Notes: a model not told the origin generated them from the sequence alone. DNA of 64,000 bases from FEN-1219 sp963810755 (GCA_963810755.1 CAWEOP010000001.1:92356-156355), one strand, 5' to 3'. Positions 35,982 through 45,524 are shown, counted from the stretch's first letter. Numbers and translations: made by a program.

Positions 35982-37796
35982 ATGACTACCACCACCGAAG
36001 AGCGACCCAAGGCCAAGTCTCTGCAGCCCTTGCGAGCACTCGTGCCGTATCTGCGCCCCCATTGGCGCGTGCTCGCCGCCGCGCTCGGTGCCTTGCTCGT
36101 CGCGGCCGCGGCACAGCTCGCGCTGCCCATTGCGGTGCGGTTCCTGATCGACCAGGGCCTCGCGGTGCGCGACGCGGCGACGATCAACCGCTATTTCATC
36201 GCCTTCCTCGCTGCGGCCCTCATTTTCGGCGCGTTCGCGGCGTTGCGTTTCTATTTGGTTTCGTGGCTCGGCGAGCGGGTCGTGGCCGACATACGCAATG
36301 CGGTCTACGCGAATGTCATTCGCATGGACCCGACGTTCTTCGAGGTCACGCGCACGGGCGAGGTGCTGTCGCGGCTCACGGCCGACACGACGCTCGTGCA
36401 GTCGATCTCCGGAGTCGGTATCTCGATCTCGCTGCGCTCGGCACTCACGCTGCTCGGCTCGCTCGTGCTGCTCGTTGCGACGAGCCCGACGCTCACTCTG
36501 ATGATCGTGCTCGCGATGCCGCTGATCGTGGGGCCGCTCCTGATGCTCGGCCGGCGCGTGCGGCGCCTGTCGCGCGACTCGCAGGACCGCGTCGCGGATG
36601 CGAGCGCGCTGGCGCAAGAGACCATCAACGCCGTCCAGACGGTGCAGGCCTTCACGCTCGAGGAGCTTCACACCCTGCGTTTCCGCGACGCGGTCGCGCA
36701 GTCGTTCCGCGTGGCGGTTCGGCGGACCAAGATCCGCGGCGCCCTCACGGCGCTCGCCACGATGCTCGTGTTCGGAGCGATCACCCTGGTGCTCTGGGTC
36801 GGCGCGCATCAAGTGCTCGCGGGCACGATGACGTTCGGGCAGCTGAGCCAGTTCTTGCTGTACGCGGGTTACATGGGCGTCGCGGCGGCGAGCCTGAGCG
36901 AGATGTGGGGCGAGGTGCAGCGCGCGGCCGGCGCGATGGAGCGGCTCGTGGAGCTCGAGCAGGCTGTCCCCACCATCAAGGCGCCGACGTTGCCGGTCGA
37001 GCTGCCGCGGCCGCACAAGGGCCGGATCCACTTCGACGCCGTGCGTTTCCGCTATCCGTCGCGACCCGAAACCGCGGCGCTCGACGACTTCACGGTCACG
37101 ATCGAGCCCGGCGAGACGGTCGCGTTCGTCGGGCCATCCGGCGCGGGTAAGAGCACTACGTTCCAGCTGCTGCTGCGGTTCTACGATCCCGCCGACGGGC
37201 GCGTGCTGATCGACGGCGTCGACGTCGCGCGCGCGCGGCCGCAAGACGTACGAGCGATGATCGGGCTCGTGCCGCAGGACACGGTGCTGTTCGGCGCGAG
37301 CGCGCGCGAGAACATCCGCTACGGCCGTCCGAACGCAAGCGACGCGGACATCGAGGCGGCTGCTCGTGCCGCAGGGGCCGACGAGTTCATCCGTGTGTTG
37401 CCGCAAGGTTACGACACCTTTCTCGGCGAACGCGGCACGCGGCTTTCGGGCGGGCAGAGGCAACGCATCGCGATCGCGCGCGCGATCCTCAAGGACCCGC
37501 CGATTCTGCTGCTCGACGAGGCCACGAGCTCGCTCGACGCGCACAACGAGCTGCTCGTGCAGCAGGCCCTCGAGCGGCTCATGGAGCACCGCACCACGAT
37601 CATCATCGCGCACCGGCTCGCGACCGTGCTGAAAGCCGACCGTATCGTCGTAATGAATCACGGCCGCATCGTCGCGAGCGGCAGTCATCAGCAGCTGCTG
37701 CAGAGCAGCCCGCTGTATGCGCGGCTCGCGGAGCTGCAGTTCGGCGCAGCGAGCGGCGCCGCCGAGGAGCGAGCGGGTGCGACTCTCGTCGGTTGA
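35982..37796 (+). CDS. ABC exporter, fused permease and ATPase (MsbA-like)
   Basis: 604 residues. The N-terminal permease domain has six membrane segments (residues about 20-310) in the type IV exporter pattern. The ATPase domain has Walker A GPSGAGKST, Q-loop VPQDTVLFG, signature LSGGQRQRIAIARA, Walker B ILLLDEATSSLD and the switch histidine IIAHRLATV. It is a half-transporter, so it works as a homodimer. MsbA-like lipid flippases and multidrug exporters share this form; substrate not determined. The metallohydrolase gene overlaps its last 20 bases. Confidence 0.9.
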   Translation: MTTTTEERPKAKSLQPLRALVPYLRPHWRVLAAALGALLVAAAAQLALPIAVRFLIDQGLAVRDAATINRYFIAFLAAALIFGAFAALRFYLVSWLGERVVADIRNAVYANVIRMDPTFFEVTRTGEVLSRLTADTTLVQSISGVGISISLRSALTLLGSLVLLVATSPTLTLMIVLAMPLIVGPLLMLGRRVRRLSRDSQDRVADASALAQETINAVQTVQAFTLEELHTLRFRDAVAQSFRVAVRRTKIRGALTALATMLVFGAITLVLWVGAHQVLAGTMTFGQLSQFLLYAGYMGVAAASLSEMWGEVQRAAGAMERLVELEQAVPTIKAPTLPVELPRPHKGRIHFDAVRFRYPSRPETAALDDFTVTIEPGETVAFVGPSGAGKSTTFQLLLRFYDPADGRVLIDGVDVARARPQDVRAMIGLVPQDTVLFGASARENIRYGRPNASDADIEAAARAAGADEFIRVLPQGYDTFLGERGTRLSGGQRQRIAIARAILKDPPILLLDEATSSLDAHNELLVQQALERLMEHRTTIIIAHRLATVLKADRIVVMNHGRIVASGSHQQLLQSSPLYARLAELQFGAASGAAEERAGATLVG

Positions 37797-38640
37797 GGGC
37801 AATCGCCAACGCCTCGACGGCGGAGCGATGTACGGCAACGTGCCGCGCGCGCTTTGGGAGCGCTGGTCGCCGCCCGATGCGGAAAATCGCATCGAGTTCT
37901 CGTGCCGCGGAATGCTCGCGCAGGACCTCGACGGCATGACGGTGCTGTTCGAGACGGGCATCGGCGTGTTCTTCGAGCCGCGGCTGCGTGCACGCTACGG
38001 CGTCCTCGAGGACGAGCACGTGCTGCTGCGCTCGCTGCAGGCGCTCGGCGTCGGGCACGAGGAGGTGGACGCCGTGGTGCTGAGCCACTTGCATTTCGAC
38101 CACGCGGGCGGGCTGCTCGGTGCGTATCGCGCGGACAGGGCTCCAGAGCTCCTGTTCCCGAACGCACGATTCTTCGTGAGCCGGAGGGCGTGGGAGAGGG
38201 CGCGGGCGCCGCACGCGCGCGACCGAGCGTCGTTCATCCCGGGGCTCACCGACCTGCTCGAGCGAAGCGGCCGACTCGAGATCGTGGATGGCGAGCGCGG
38301 CGCACTCCTCGGCGACCTCGTGCGCTTCGAGCTCACCGAGGGGCATACGCCGGGACTGATGCATGCCGAGATCGGCGGCGATGGCGGCGTCGTGTTCTGC
38401 TCCGATCTGATTCCGGCGCGGCCGTGGGTGCATCTGCCCGTGACGATGGGCTACGACCGCTACCCCGAGCGCCTGATCGACGAGAAACAGCGGTTCCTGA
38501 CGGACAAGATCGCGCGCGGAGTGCGATTGTTCTTCACGCATGACCTCGAATGCGCGCTCGCGCGCCCCACGCTGGACGCGGCCGGTAAGTTCGGGGTGGT
38601 CGAGGAGTGCGCGGCGGTCGAAGCGCTCGCGCTGGACTAA
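37777..38640 (+). CDS. metallo-beta-lactamase-fold hydrolase
   Basis: 287 residues from the GTG at 37777, chosen because VRLSSVEGNRQRLDGGAMYGNVPRALWERW is the usual N-terminus of this family; an ATG at 37828 would cut it off. The active site is SHLHFDHAGG, with later ligands in EGHTPGLMH and VFCSDLIP. No signal peptide, so cytoplasmic. The overlap with the ABC exporter gene suggests co-translation, but the family (lactonase/glyoxalase-II-like) has many possible substrates. Confidence 0.87.
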   Translation: MRLSSVEGNRQRLDGGAMYGNVPRALWERWSPPDAENRIEFSCRGMLAQDLDGMTVLFETGIGVFFEPRLRARYGVLEDEHVLLRSLQALGVGHEEVDAVVLSHLHFDHAGGLLGAYRADRAPELLFPNARFFVSRRAWERARAPHARDRASFIPGLTDLLERSGRLEIVDGERGALLGDLVRFELTEGHTPGLMHAEIGGDGGVVFCSDLIPARPWVHLPVTMGYDRYPERLIDEKQRFLTDKIARGVRLFFTHDLECALARPTLDAAGKFGVVEECAAVEALALD

Positions 38641-39992
38641 CGGCGCGCGCCGCCCGCGGCGTTCGCGGTTTCCGCGCTGATACGCACGCCGACGCGCTGG
38701 TTCGCGGCGGCCACCGCGTTCCATGCTCCGGCCGTGAGCTCGTAGTCCGCGAGCGGATAGTCGACGGCTGGCTCGGCGCTGCCGTGCGAGACGCTCTCGA
38801 CCCGCAGCCGCGGATTGCGCGCGGTCGCCGAAGCCACGGCGTTCGCGTACGCGACGGACTGCCGAGACCCGAGCGCGACGGCCTCGATCTCCGGCCAGCC
38901 CATCTGCTCGCAGGTCGCCGCGGGTTGCTGAGGCGGTGCGAGCTCGAGCATGCCGTCGGGCCGGTAGTTCATGCAGAACCGGCCGACGTGGACATCGATC
39001 GCCACCGTGCCCGCGAAGCCGAGCTCCTCGAGCTGCGCGAACAGCGCCGTGAGGACGGCCGCGCGGCCGTCGTCGAGGGGCGTTGCGCCGAACGCGTAGC
39101 GGCCCCCCTGGTTGATTCCCCACTCGAGCACGTCGATGACGTTGCTGCCGGCGGCGCGAGGCTGCGAGGCCGCGACCGCCGACGTGCGCGCGTCGCTGAT
39201 CGCGGCCGTGTCGTTCGCGAGCCGGTGCGTGAGCTCGGTCGCTTCGTCGAGCGACGAGCGCGTCGCGAAGTAGAGGTAGCCGAGCACCACGCTGACGACG
39301 ACCAATAGGAAGCTCGCGATCCGCACGGCGCGATCGAGCCGCAGCGCAGGAGCGCGCTCGGTCATCGCAGCCGGGGCCGTGGGCGGTAACGAAGACACTG
39401 TCGCCGTGGCCGCGGGCGCCGACACGGGCGCCGCTATCGGCGCCGACGCAGAGGCTGCGAAGCGTTGCAGCTCGCGGCGCATCTCTTCGCGTAGCGAGGA
39501 CACCTGCTCGGAGAACAACCCTTCGAGCAGCTCGCGGAGGCCCTCGGCATCGAGCGGCCGGCCGCGGGGTTCGGCGGCGCCGGACGGAGCCGGCGCGGCC
39601 GCCGCTGCGCTCGGCTCGACGGGTCCCGGGATCAGGTGCAGCGTGCGCAGAACCGTCGCCACCTCGACCGGCTGGAGCGTCTTCGGCAGCACGCCGAGCG
39701 CGCCGAGCGCTCGCGCCTGCCCGACGTAGAGCTCGCCTTCCTGTGAGGTGTACATCATCACCGGGATCGTCGCGGTGGCCGGGTTCTTCTTGATCGCCTC
39801 GAGCGCTTCGAAGCCGTCGATGCCCGGCATGTTGTGGTCGAGAAAGACCACGTCGGGGCGGCTGTGCTTCAGGTAATCGAGCGCGACCTCGGCGGATTCG
39901 GCCATATCCGCGGCCACGCCGTGGTCCGTGAGGAGCCGGCTCAGGACGGCCCTCGCGAGACGCGAGTCGTCGACGATCAGCGCTCTCTTCAT
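38637..39992 (-). CDS. receiver-transmembrane-periplasmic protein (unusual response regulator)
   Basis: 451 residues. Residues 1-120 are a CheY-like receiver: Asp8/Asp9, phosphorylation site Asp52 (VFLDHNMPG) and Lys104 (VLPKT) are all present. A proline/alanine-rich linker and a helix (about 148-178) follow, then one transmembrane segment (about 225-243) and a C-terminal part (244-451) that must lie in the periplasm. That part contains GRYAFGATPLDDGRAAVLTALF and VESVSHGSAEPAVDYPLADYEL, with no domain I recognise. A receiver fixed to the inner membrane in front of a periplasmic domain is uncommon. It ends in an overlap with the convergent hydrolase and lies 128 bases from the hybrid kinase on the same strand. 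Confidence 0.78.
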   Translation of the reverse strand: MKRALIVDDSRLARAVLSRLLTDHGVAADMAESAEVALDYLKHSRPDVVFLDHNMPGIDGFEALEAIKKNPATATIPVMMYTSQEGELYVGQARALGALGVLPKTLQPVEVATVLRTLHLIPGPVEPSAAAAAPAPSGAAEPRGRPLDAEGLRELLEGLFSEQVSSLREEMRRELQRFAASASAPIAAPVSAPAATATVSSLPPTAPAAMTERAPALRLDRAVRIASFLLVVVSVVLGYLYFATRSSLDEATELTHRLANDTAAISDARTSAVAASQPRAAGSNVIDVLEWGINQGGRYAFGATPLDDGRAAVLTALFAQLEELGFAGTVAIDVHVGRFCMNYRPDGMLELAPPQQPAATCEQMGWPEIEAVALGSRQSVAYANAVASATARNPRLRVESVSHGSAEPAVDYPLADYELTAGAWNAVAAANQRVGVRISAETANAAGGARR

Positions 39993-40120
39993 CAGCTTCC
40001 TGCCGCGTTGAGGGGCGGTGGCCGGTGCCCGCCGGTTGGACCGGGCCCCCAGCGATTATCGAAAGGAGCGTGCGTTCCGAATGTGCGGGGAGTCGCAATA
40101 TCTGTCAATGGCAGGCCCCG

Positions 40121-42157
40121 TCAGGAACGCGCACGCGACCTGGGGCGAGCCGTGCTGAGCAGGTTGTCGATGGTCTCCAGCAGGCCTTGGACGATCACCG
40201 GTTTGACGAGGTGCGCGTCGAACCCGGCTTGGCGCGAGCGCTTGCGGTCCTCGTCGCGGCCGTAGCCCGTGAGCGCAATCAAGCGGATACCGGCGTTGAT
40301 GGACCGGATGCGGCGAGCGACCTCGCAGCCGTCGATCCTGGGCAGCCCGATGTCGATCACCACGACGTTCGGCTCGCGCTCGAGCGCGTACTCGATACCG
40401 GTCTCGCCGTCCGCCGCCTCGAGGACCTGGTGCCCCGCGCTTTCGAGGATCATTCGCAACGACTCGCGGGCGTCCGCGTTGTCCTCGACGATCAGAATTC
40501 GATACGCCCGTTCCCTGCTCGGCGCGGCGGGGCCGGAGTCGCTCGACGCATCGGCGGCCGCCGGTGCGGCCGTGCGCGGGAGCCGGACGACGAATGTGCT
40601 GCCCGTGCCGGGCCCATCGCTGTGCGCGGAGACCGAGCCCGAGTGCAGCTCCGCGAGGCGCTGCACGAGCGCGAGCCCGACTCCGAGGCCGCCCTGGGCG
40701 CGGTCGGGACCTTGCTCGCCCTGCGCGAACAAGTCGAAGACGCGCGGCAAGAGCTCTGCGGCGATGCCGCTGCCCGAATCGGTGACCCGGAGCTCGGCGT
40801 GCGCGTCGTCCGCGTCGGTCTCGATACGGATCGTTCCGTCGGGCGCGGTGTACTTGATCGCGTTGTGCAGCAGGTTCGTGATGATCTGATTCAGGCGATC
40901 GGGGTCCGCGTCGACCCATGCCGCCCGAAGCTCGAGTTGCACCCGCGGCAGATCGCGATGACCGGTCGCCGCCGAGGACTGGATCGCCGCCGAGACCGCG
41001 TCCGCGAGATTCACGCGCTTGCGCTGCAGCGTCATCTTCCCGACGGTGACGCGTGCCACGTCGAGCAGGTCATCGATGAGCCGCGTGAAATGCGCGGTCT
41101 GGCGCTTGATGATACGGCTCGCGCGGGTTGCAGCGTCCGGCGAGACTCCCGGGTGGTCGAACACCGCCGAGGCCGCCGCGATTGCGCTCAGCGGGTTGCG
41201 AAGCTCGTGGCTCAGCATCGCGAGGAAAGCGTCGTTCGCGCGCAGCGCATTCTCGGCCTCCTTGAGCGCCGCGTGCTCGCGGCGCGACAGTGCGACGCGC
41301 TCCTGTACGAGCGCGGACATCACGAGCGTCGTCATCGCGATCATCGCGGTGAACGCTTGCAGCACGAGCAGCGATTCGTTGGGCGACGCCATCACGAACG
41401 GCCCGTTGCCCGTCGCGGTAGCCCAGGTCGCGATTACGGACATGACCGCCACGGTGGTCGCGACGGCGCGCTGCCGGAAGCGAAAGGCGGCCCAGACGAG
41501 CGGCGGCAGGCACAGGAACGCGAGTGGATAGCGTGCGAGCAGCGGCTGGAAGAACACGGCGGACGTGAGGGCGGCTACCGTCGCGAGCAGCAAGGACGCC
41601 TCGAGCGCGCGGTTCGCCGTGCCGCGCAGGCCCGGCTCGCGATACCAGAGCACGAGCAGCGGGGTCACGAGAATCGCGCCCGCGACGTCGCCGAGCCACC
41701 AGGTGAGCCAGATCGCGCCGAGCTGCCCAGCGGGGGCGAGGCCGGCGAGGGTGAGAATGCTCACGCCGATCGTCGCGCTGACCGTCGTGCTCGCGAGGGC
41801 GGCAAGCCCCGCGAACTTGAAGATGTCGAGCGCGTGATCGAACACGTTGCGGCCGTTCGCGAATCGCGCGACGAGGTAGGCTGCGGCGAGCCCCTCCAGA
41901 GTGTTGCCCGCGGCAATGCCGATCGAGGTGACGACGGTGCCCGCGGTCGTGAGGTTCACGAGAAACGCGCCCGCGAACACCGCAGGCGTCGCGCGATAGC
42001 CGAAAACGAGCAGCGCCGCAATCGCGACGCCCGTCGGCGGCCAAACGGCCGACGCGCTCGGGTTCAGCAGACCGAAGAACTCGAGCCCGACTCGACCGGC
42101 GAGGAAGTAAACGCCCGTCAGGCAGGCGAGTAAGGCGAACCAACGCAGCCGTGGCAT
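40121..42157 (-). CDS. MASE1 hybrid sensor histidine kinase
   Basis: 678 residues from the ATG at 42157 (GGGG lies a few bases upstream). The first about 290 residues form an eight-segment MASE1-type membrane sensor. The kinase core follows: H-box MLSHELRNPLSA, N-box NLLHNAIKYT, G-boxes DSGSGIAAE and GGLGVGLALV. A C-terminal receiver has the phospho-accepting aspartate in VVVIDIGLPRIDG and the conserved lysine in HLVKPV. The ligand sensed is unknown. The adjacent receiver-transmembrane protein (38637) is a possible phosphotransfer partner. Confidence 0.92.
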   Translation of the reverse strand: MPRLRWFALLACLTGVYFLAGRVGLEFFGLLNPSASAVWPPTGVAIAALLVFGYRATPAVFAGAFLVNLTTAGTVVTSIGIAAGNTLEGLAAAYLVARFANGRNVFDHALDIFKFAGLAALASTTVSATIGVSILTLAGLAPAGQLGAIWLTWWLGDVAGAILVTPLLVLWYREPGLRGTANRALEASLLLATVAALTSAVFFQPLLARYPLAFLCLPPLVWAAFRFRQRAVATTVAVMSVIATWATATGNGPFVMASPNESLLVLQAFTAMIAMTTLVMSALVQERVALSRREHAALKEAENALRANDAFLAMLSHELRNPLSAIAAASAVFDHPGVSPDAATRASRIIKRQTAHFTRLIDDLLDVARVTVGKMTLQRKRVNLADAVSAAIQSSAATGHRDLPRVQLELRAAWVDADPDRLNQIITNLLHNAIKYTAPDGTIRIETDADDAHAELRVTDSGSGIAAELLPRVFDLFAQGEQGPDRAQGGLGVGLALVQRLAELHSGSVSAHSDGPGTGSTFVVRLPRTAAPAAADASSDSGPAAPSRERAYRILIVEDNADARESLRMILESAGHQVLEAADGETGIEYALEREPNVVVIDIGLPRIDGCEVARRIRSINAGIRLIALTGYGRDEDRKRSRQAGFDAHLVKPVIVQGLLETIDNLLSTARPRSRARS

Positions 42158-42256
42158 TCGAACCCCGTGCTCGGCACATCCGGTCCAGGAGCTCACGATT
42201 CTACTATCGTGGCCGTGGCCGCGTCCGGGCGTCCGTGTGAAGTGCGGCGCGCGCGT

Positions 42257-43018
42257 TTAGAAGCTCAGGTCTGGGACTCTCTTCAGTATTCGCTGCTCGA
42301 GCTGCGAGATCAGGCCTGCGCCCTTCGTGAGGAACGCGGCGGTTCCTTGCGGTCCGAGCGTCTTCGCGATCGGCGGTGGTCCGTCGAGAGGCGAGAAATC
42401 CGGATAGTACATATTGAGTGTGATTATGCCGGGCTCGCCGCCCTGCACCGACGTCGTGACCTCGAGCCCCGAGAACGTGCCGTTCTCCTTCGCTTGCTTC
42501 ATCACGGGATACATCTCCGTGCGAACGAAGCTCATGTAGTCGCGGGCCTTGCCCGGCATCGCGCGGTAACGGCTCACGAACAGCGTCTGCGCGGAGCCCG
42601 GATCGAGAAAGAATTCGTCGTGGCGATTCTCGATCGAGCGGTGCATCGACACCGTGCAGTCGCGCAGCTTCTCGACGAGCGCCGCCGCCTTGTCCTTCCC
42701 GAGCGCGCGCTCGAGCGCATCGGGGCCGTTGAACTCCGCGAACGAAGGCAGCGGCCGCACGATCACGTAGTCCGTGGCCTCGCCGATCACCGTTTGAAAG
42801 ACAGTGTATTGCTTGATGCCGGCTTTCTTGAGCGCGGGCACGACTTCCGTGCGCTCGAGCGCGAGCCATTCGGCGACCATCTCGGGCTTCACGTGGACCT
42901 CGGTCACGAGCAGCCGCGTGTTGCCCGGGCCTCCCTCCTGCGCGTAGCCCGCGGCCGACACGCACAGCATCAGCAGCGCGGCCGCGGCGTGCGCCGCCGC
43001 CTTCGTTTGGACGTTCAT
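42257..43018 (-). CDS. exported protein with two NIPSNAP/ABM-like domains
   Basis: 253 residues with a signal peptide (to YAQ). The mature part holds two copies of a dimeric ferredoxin-like fold: LLVTEVHVKPEMVAEWLALERTEVVPALKKAG...TVFQTVIGEATDYVIVRPLPSF, and LFVSRYRAMPGKARDYMSFVRTEMYPVMKQA...GLEVTTSVQGGEPGIITLNMYYPDF. This internal duplication resembles NIPSNAP or antibiotic-biosynthesis monooxygenase-like domains. No catalytic residue can be assigned. Stands alone on the minus strand. Confidence 0.68.
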   Translation of the reverse strand: MNVQTKAAAHAAAALLMLCVSAAGYAQEGGPGNTRLLVTEVHVKPEMVAEWLALERTEVVPALKKAGIKQYTVFQTVIGEATDYVIVRPLPSFAEFNGPDALERALGKDKAAALVEKLRDCTVSMHRSIENRHDEFFLDPGSAQTLFVSRYRAMPGKARDYMSFVRTEMYPVMKQAKENGTFSGLEVTTSVQGGEPGIITLNMYYPDFSPLDGPPPIAKTLGPQGTAAFLTKGAGLISQLEQRILKRVPDLSF

Positions 43019-43305
43019 GAGCTCCCCCTCGGTCGTTGTCGCAGTCGCCGGCGGGCGCTTCTACGGCCGCCGTCCCGGGCTTCACTCTAGTCCGGCAGCC
43101 GGTATTGCGCCATCGCGTGGCTGATGGTGTCGGCCCGGCTCTGCGACTATTCTCGGTCGAAATCATGGCGCGTGCGCGCCGCAGACGACGAGCAACAACG
43201 CGCCGGCCGCGCGCTAGCCGAGGACGCGACTACGCTAAGCGCAGCGCCGGAACGCGCGGGTCGCTATTCGCAACTGCGATTGCGACTGCGACCGCGGCCG
43301 ATCGA

Positions 43306-44115
43306 TTACTTCTTCTCGGTAGCGGGCTCGACCGCGGTCTTCTCGAGCTGCTCCATCCAGATGCCTTCGGAGCAGTTGTCCTCGAGCATCACGTTCTCGA
43401 TCTTGCGGTAGAGCGTCGTGACCCGGTAGTCCTTGTCGACGTACATTCCGGGGTCGGTGATGTACATCTCGTTGACGAGCAGGGTGCCCTCGACCTTCGG
43501 CGGCCGATCGGGGCGAAGCCCCGTGATCTTGAACGCGCTCGCGTCCTTCAGATACCAGCGCTCGACGATCTTCATCTGATCGCTGTGCGGCCAGCGCGGC
43601 GCGTACCACTCGGTGATCTTCGTGGTCTCGATCACGAGCGTGTCGCCTTCCCAGCGGCCGACGGAGTAGCCGACGCGTTGGCTCGGGAAGTCGTCGGGCG
43701 GCTTGCGCCCGTCGAGGTAGATACGCCGCGACTGCTTCGCGAGCTCCGACAGCAGCGTGATCCGGTTCGGCTGCTGCACGATCTCCATCGCGGCGCCGCC
43801 GATGCCCCACATCACGGTGGGCATCCCGGGCTCGACGCAGCTGCCGTTCGCCTCGAGATTCTCGACGTCGTACTTCGCGATGAACTCGTCGGTGATCTTC
43901 TTGCCTTCCGCCGTGCGCGTCGGCTCGATCGGAATGAAGAACGGCGCGCCGAGGCGGTCGTGCTGCACCATGCCCCAGACGCCTTCGAGATTCGGCGGGT
44001 CGGCCGCGTACGCGTTACCGAGCACCAGCAGCAGGGTCGGCGTCGAGATGAGTAAGCGCTCCGTAAGAGCGCGACAAACACCGCGCGTCTCGCGCCGGCG
44101 AGCTCCGGGATGCAT
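43306..44115 (-). CDS. exported protein of unknown function, divergent WEGDTLVVDT-motif member
   Basis: 269 residues from the ATG at 44115, preferred because AGGGGA lies just upstream; another ATG at 44130 would add five residues. A hydrophobic stretch (STPTLLLVLGNAYA) ends the signal peptide. The core is NLEGVWGMV, YLDGRKPPDDF, YSVGRWEGDTLVIETTKI and MKIVERWYLKDASAFKITGL, clearly the same family as the proteins at 2129, 26009 and 29713 but more distant. Unlike the others it has no DUF6152 neighbour. Function unknown. Confidence 0.76.
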   Translation of the reverse strand: MHPGARRRETRGVCRALTERLLISTPTLLLVLGNAYAADPPNLEGVWGMVQHDRLGAPFFIPIEPTRTAEGKKITDEFIAKYDVENLEANGSCVEPGMPTVMWGIGGAAMEIVQQPNRITLLSELAKQSRRIYLDGRKPPDDFPSQRVGYSVGRWEGDTLVIETTKITEWYAPRWPHSDQMKIVERWYLKDASAFKITGLRPDRPPKVEGTLLVNEMYITDPGMYVDKDYRVTTLYRKIENVMLEDNCSEGIWMEQLEKTAVEPATEKK

Positions 44116-44240
44116 GCCCGTCCCCCTCATGCTTTGCGCCGCGTTCGCGAGCGGCTGTCGTTGTGGAATGATGTTGAGCGCCCGAAGAAGTGTAGCAGCG
44201 CCTGGGCGGGACTCGCTCGTGCGTTCGTTTCGGCGGCCGG

Positions 44241-44807
44241 TTAGAGTCTGAACAGCACGGTGAATGTGAGGTCCCGCGCGTCGACACTGCTGTCCGTGTC
44301 GAACGCCTGGTATTCGGCGCGAATGGTGACGCTCTTCTGGTCGGCCTGAATGCCGCCTACGAGTGTCACTCCGCTGTCGGCGCGCTCGGTGTCGACGAAT
44401 TGGTCGAGACCATCGAAATCGGCCGAGAGCTTGCGCTCGGAGTTGTAGAATCCAACTCCACCCAACACGCTGATCCTTTTGAGGGGCAGCATGCCAAGCG
44501 CTCTTGCGGTGACGACGTCGTAGTGAGCGTGAACGGCGAAAGGATCCGCGCCCGGTAGATTGAAGTTCTCCTTCAAGCCAGAGGTCTCGCCCACGGCCCC
44601 CTCGAACGCGAAGTTCTGGCTGAAGCGATAACCGCCGATGAGTCGGTACGTGCCGCCTTCGTCCGATAGCACTAGGCCAGTGTTCGGCTCGATCTCTTCA
44701 TAGTCGATCGCGCCGAAGGAAAAACCCAGATACGCCGGGAGGATTTCCTGCGCGCTCGCCGTACTCGTACCCGCTATGAGCAGTGCAAGACATGCCAGCC
44801 ATCTCAT
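44241..44807 (-). CDS. outer-membrane beta-barrel protein
   Basis: 188 residues from the ATG at 44807 with a signal peptide (MRWLACLALLIAGTSTASA). The mature part has alternating amphipathic strands (YLGFSFGAIDYEE, TYRLIGGYRFSQNFAFEGAVGET, GVTLVGGIQADQKSVTIRAEYQAF) and ends in DLTFTVLFRL, a C-terminal aromatic/leucine strand of the kind recognised by the BAM machinery. It resembles OmpA/OmpW-type small porin-like proteins. The specific family is uncertain. Confidence 0.78.
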   Translation of the reverse strand: MRWLACLALLIAGTSTASAQEILPAYLGFSFGAIDYEEIEPNTGLVLSDEGGTYRLIGGYRFSQNFAFEGAVGETSGLKENFNLPGADPFAVHAHYDVVTARALGMLPLKRISVLGGVGFYNSERKLSADFDGLDQFVDTERADSGVTLVGGIQADQKSVTIRAEYQAFDTDSSVDARDLTFTVLFRL

Positions 44808-44972
44808 ACGATGCTCCACTTCGAACGCGGAGCGACCATAGCCTGAAGGCGCGGATCGAGGCGTGATGATCCCCACAACGAGGCTATTTCGGTGTGGCGT
44901 TAGCGCGCCGAATGACGGGGGGCTCGCTCGCGCGATTCTGCGGCAAACGCGTTGAACTGAGCTCGCGAAAAA

Positions 44973-45049
44973 TGGTGGTGATGGGTGGAGTTGAACCACC
45001 GACCTGCGGGTTATGAATCCGCCGCTCTAACCAACTGAGCTACATCACC
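44973..45049 (-). tRNA. tRNA-Met (anticodon CAT)
   Basis: Read on the minus strand it folds into a complete cloverleaf: acceptor GGTGATG pairs with CATCACC, D-stem GCTC/GAGC, anticodon loop TTCATAA with CAT, T-stem GGTGG/CCACC with the TTCAACT loop, and an encoded CCA. The base pair closing the anticodon stem (A31-C39) is a mismatch, which some elongator tRNA-Met genes tolerate. CAT could also be tRNA-Ile2 read by lysidine; the sequence does not settle this. Positions 45011-45050 recur at 62978-63017. A TAGAAT-like -10 box (45173-45178) upstream may serve this gene. Confidence 0.93.
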
Positions 45050-45050
45050 A
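45011..45050. repeat. left copy of the 40-bp tRNA-derived direct repeat
   Basis: The anticodon-to-5'-end part of the tRNA-Met gene, identical at 39 of 40 positions to 62978-63017 in the same orientation, with one T/C difference at 45028. The two lie about 18 kb apart and bracket the sulfur-related gene set. This may be a duplicated insertion site, or a remnant of a duplicated tRNA gene. Confidence 0.7.
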
Positions 45051-45524
45051 GGTGAAAACCGATTAGAAATAGGAAGGTGACGCCTGTTTCCGTCCGCCTC
45101 ATTTAGGGCGCTTCCGATAAAACGACATCCTTCCAATAAACCGCCGCTCCAATTCAATCGGAGCGGACGCGTATTCTAGCTTCTACCGGAGGGGTTTGGC
45201 GCGCTCCGCCTAATGGCGGTGGACACGCTCGGTGATGTTCGGGTCGGCACTATTCGCTCCGCGAGCCGTGCCGCTACTCGCGTCACGGGTCATGCGGTAA
45301 CGATCCCTCGTGCGTATATAGAATGAGCCGAGCAACGAATGCCGGTCTTGCCGCGGAGCCGGTGCTCCGACGCAAGCAAGCCGAATGTCTTTGGCGTGTG
45401 GATCGGCACGAACGGGTCCGACGCCGATCCACGCTATCGGAATACACCGTGGCCACTTGACCTACGCAAGATAGAATCTTCGAAACGCGCGAGCCGCGCG
45501 CTGCCATCTTCGAGGAGACTCACA
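45051..45524. other. intergenic region: tRNA leader, hairpin, no gene
   Basis: Some 470 bases without a convincing gene. They hold a perfect inverted repeat CCGCTCC-N9-GGAGCGG (45144-45166), a string CCTTCCAATAAA (45129-45140) that recurs in the repeat at 62850-62921, and a GCGTATTCTA string (45169-45178) also found upstream of the truncated tRNA at 63075-63084. The 2Fe-2S gene's promoter must lie at the right end; its ribosome-binding site is GAGGAG at 45512. Base composition is lower in GC than the neighbours. Confidence 0.5.

Noticed and set aside
45339..45524. N-terminal extension of the 2Fe-2S gene
   Set aside because: The ATG at 45525 follows a GAGGAG site and matches the family start; the extension has no similarity to known subunits.
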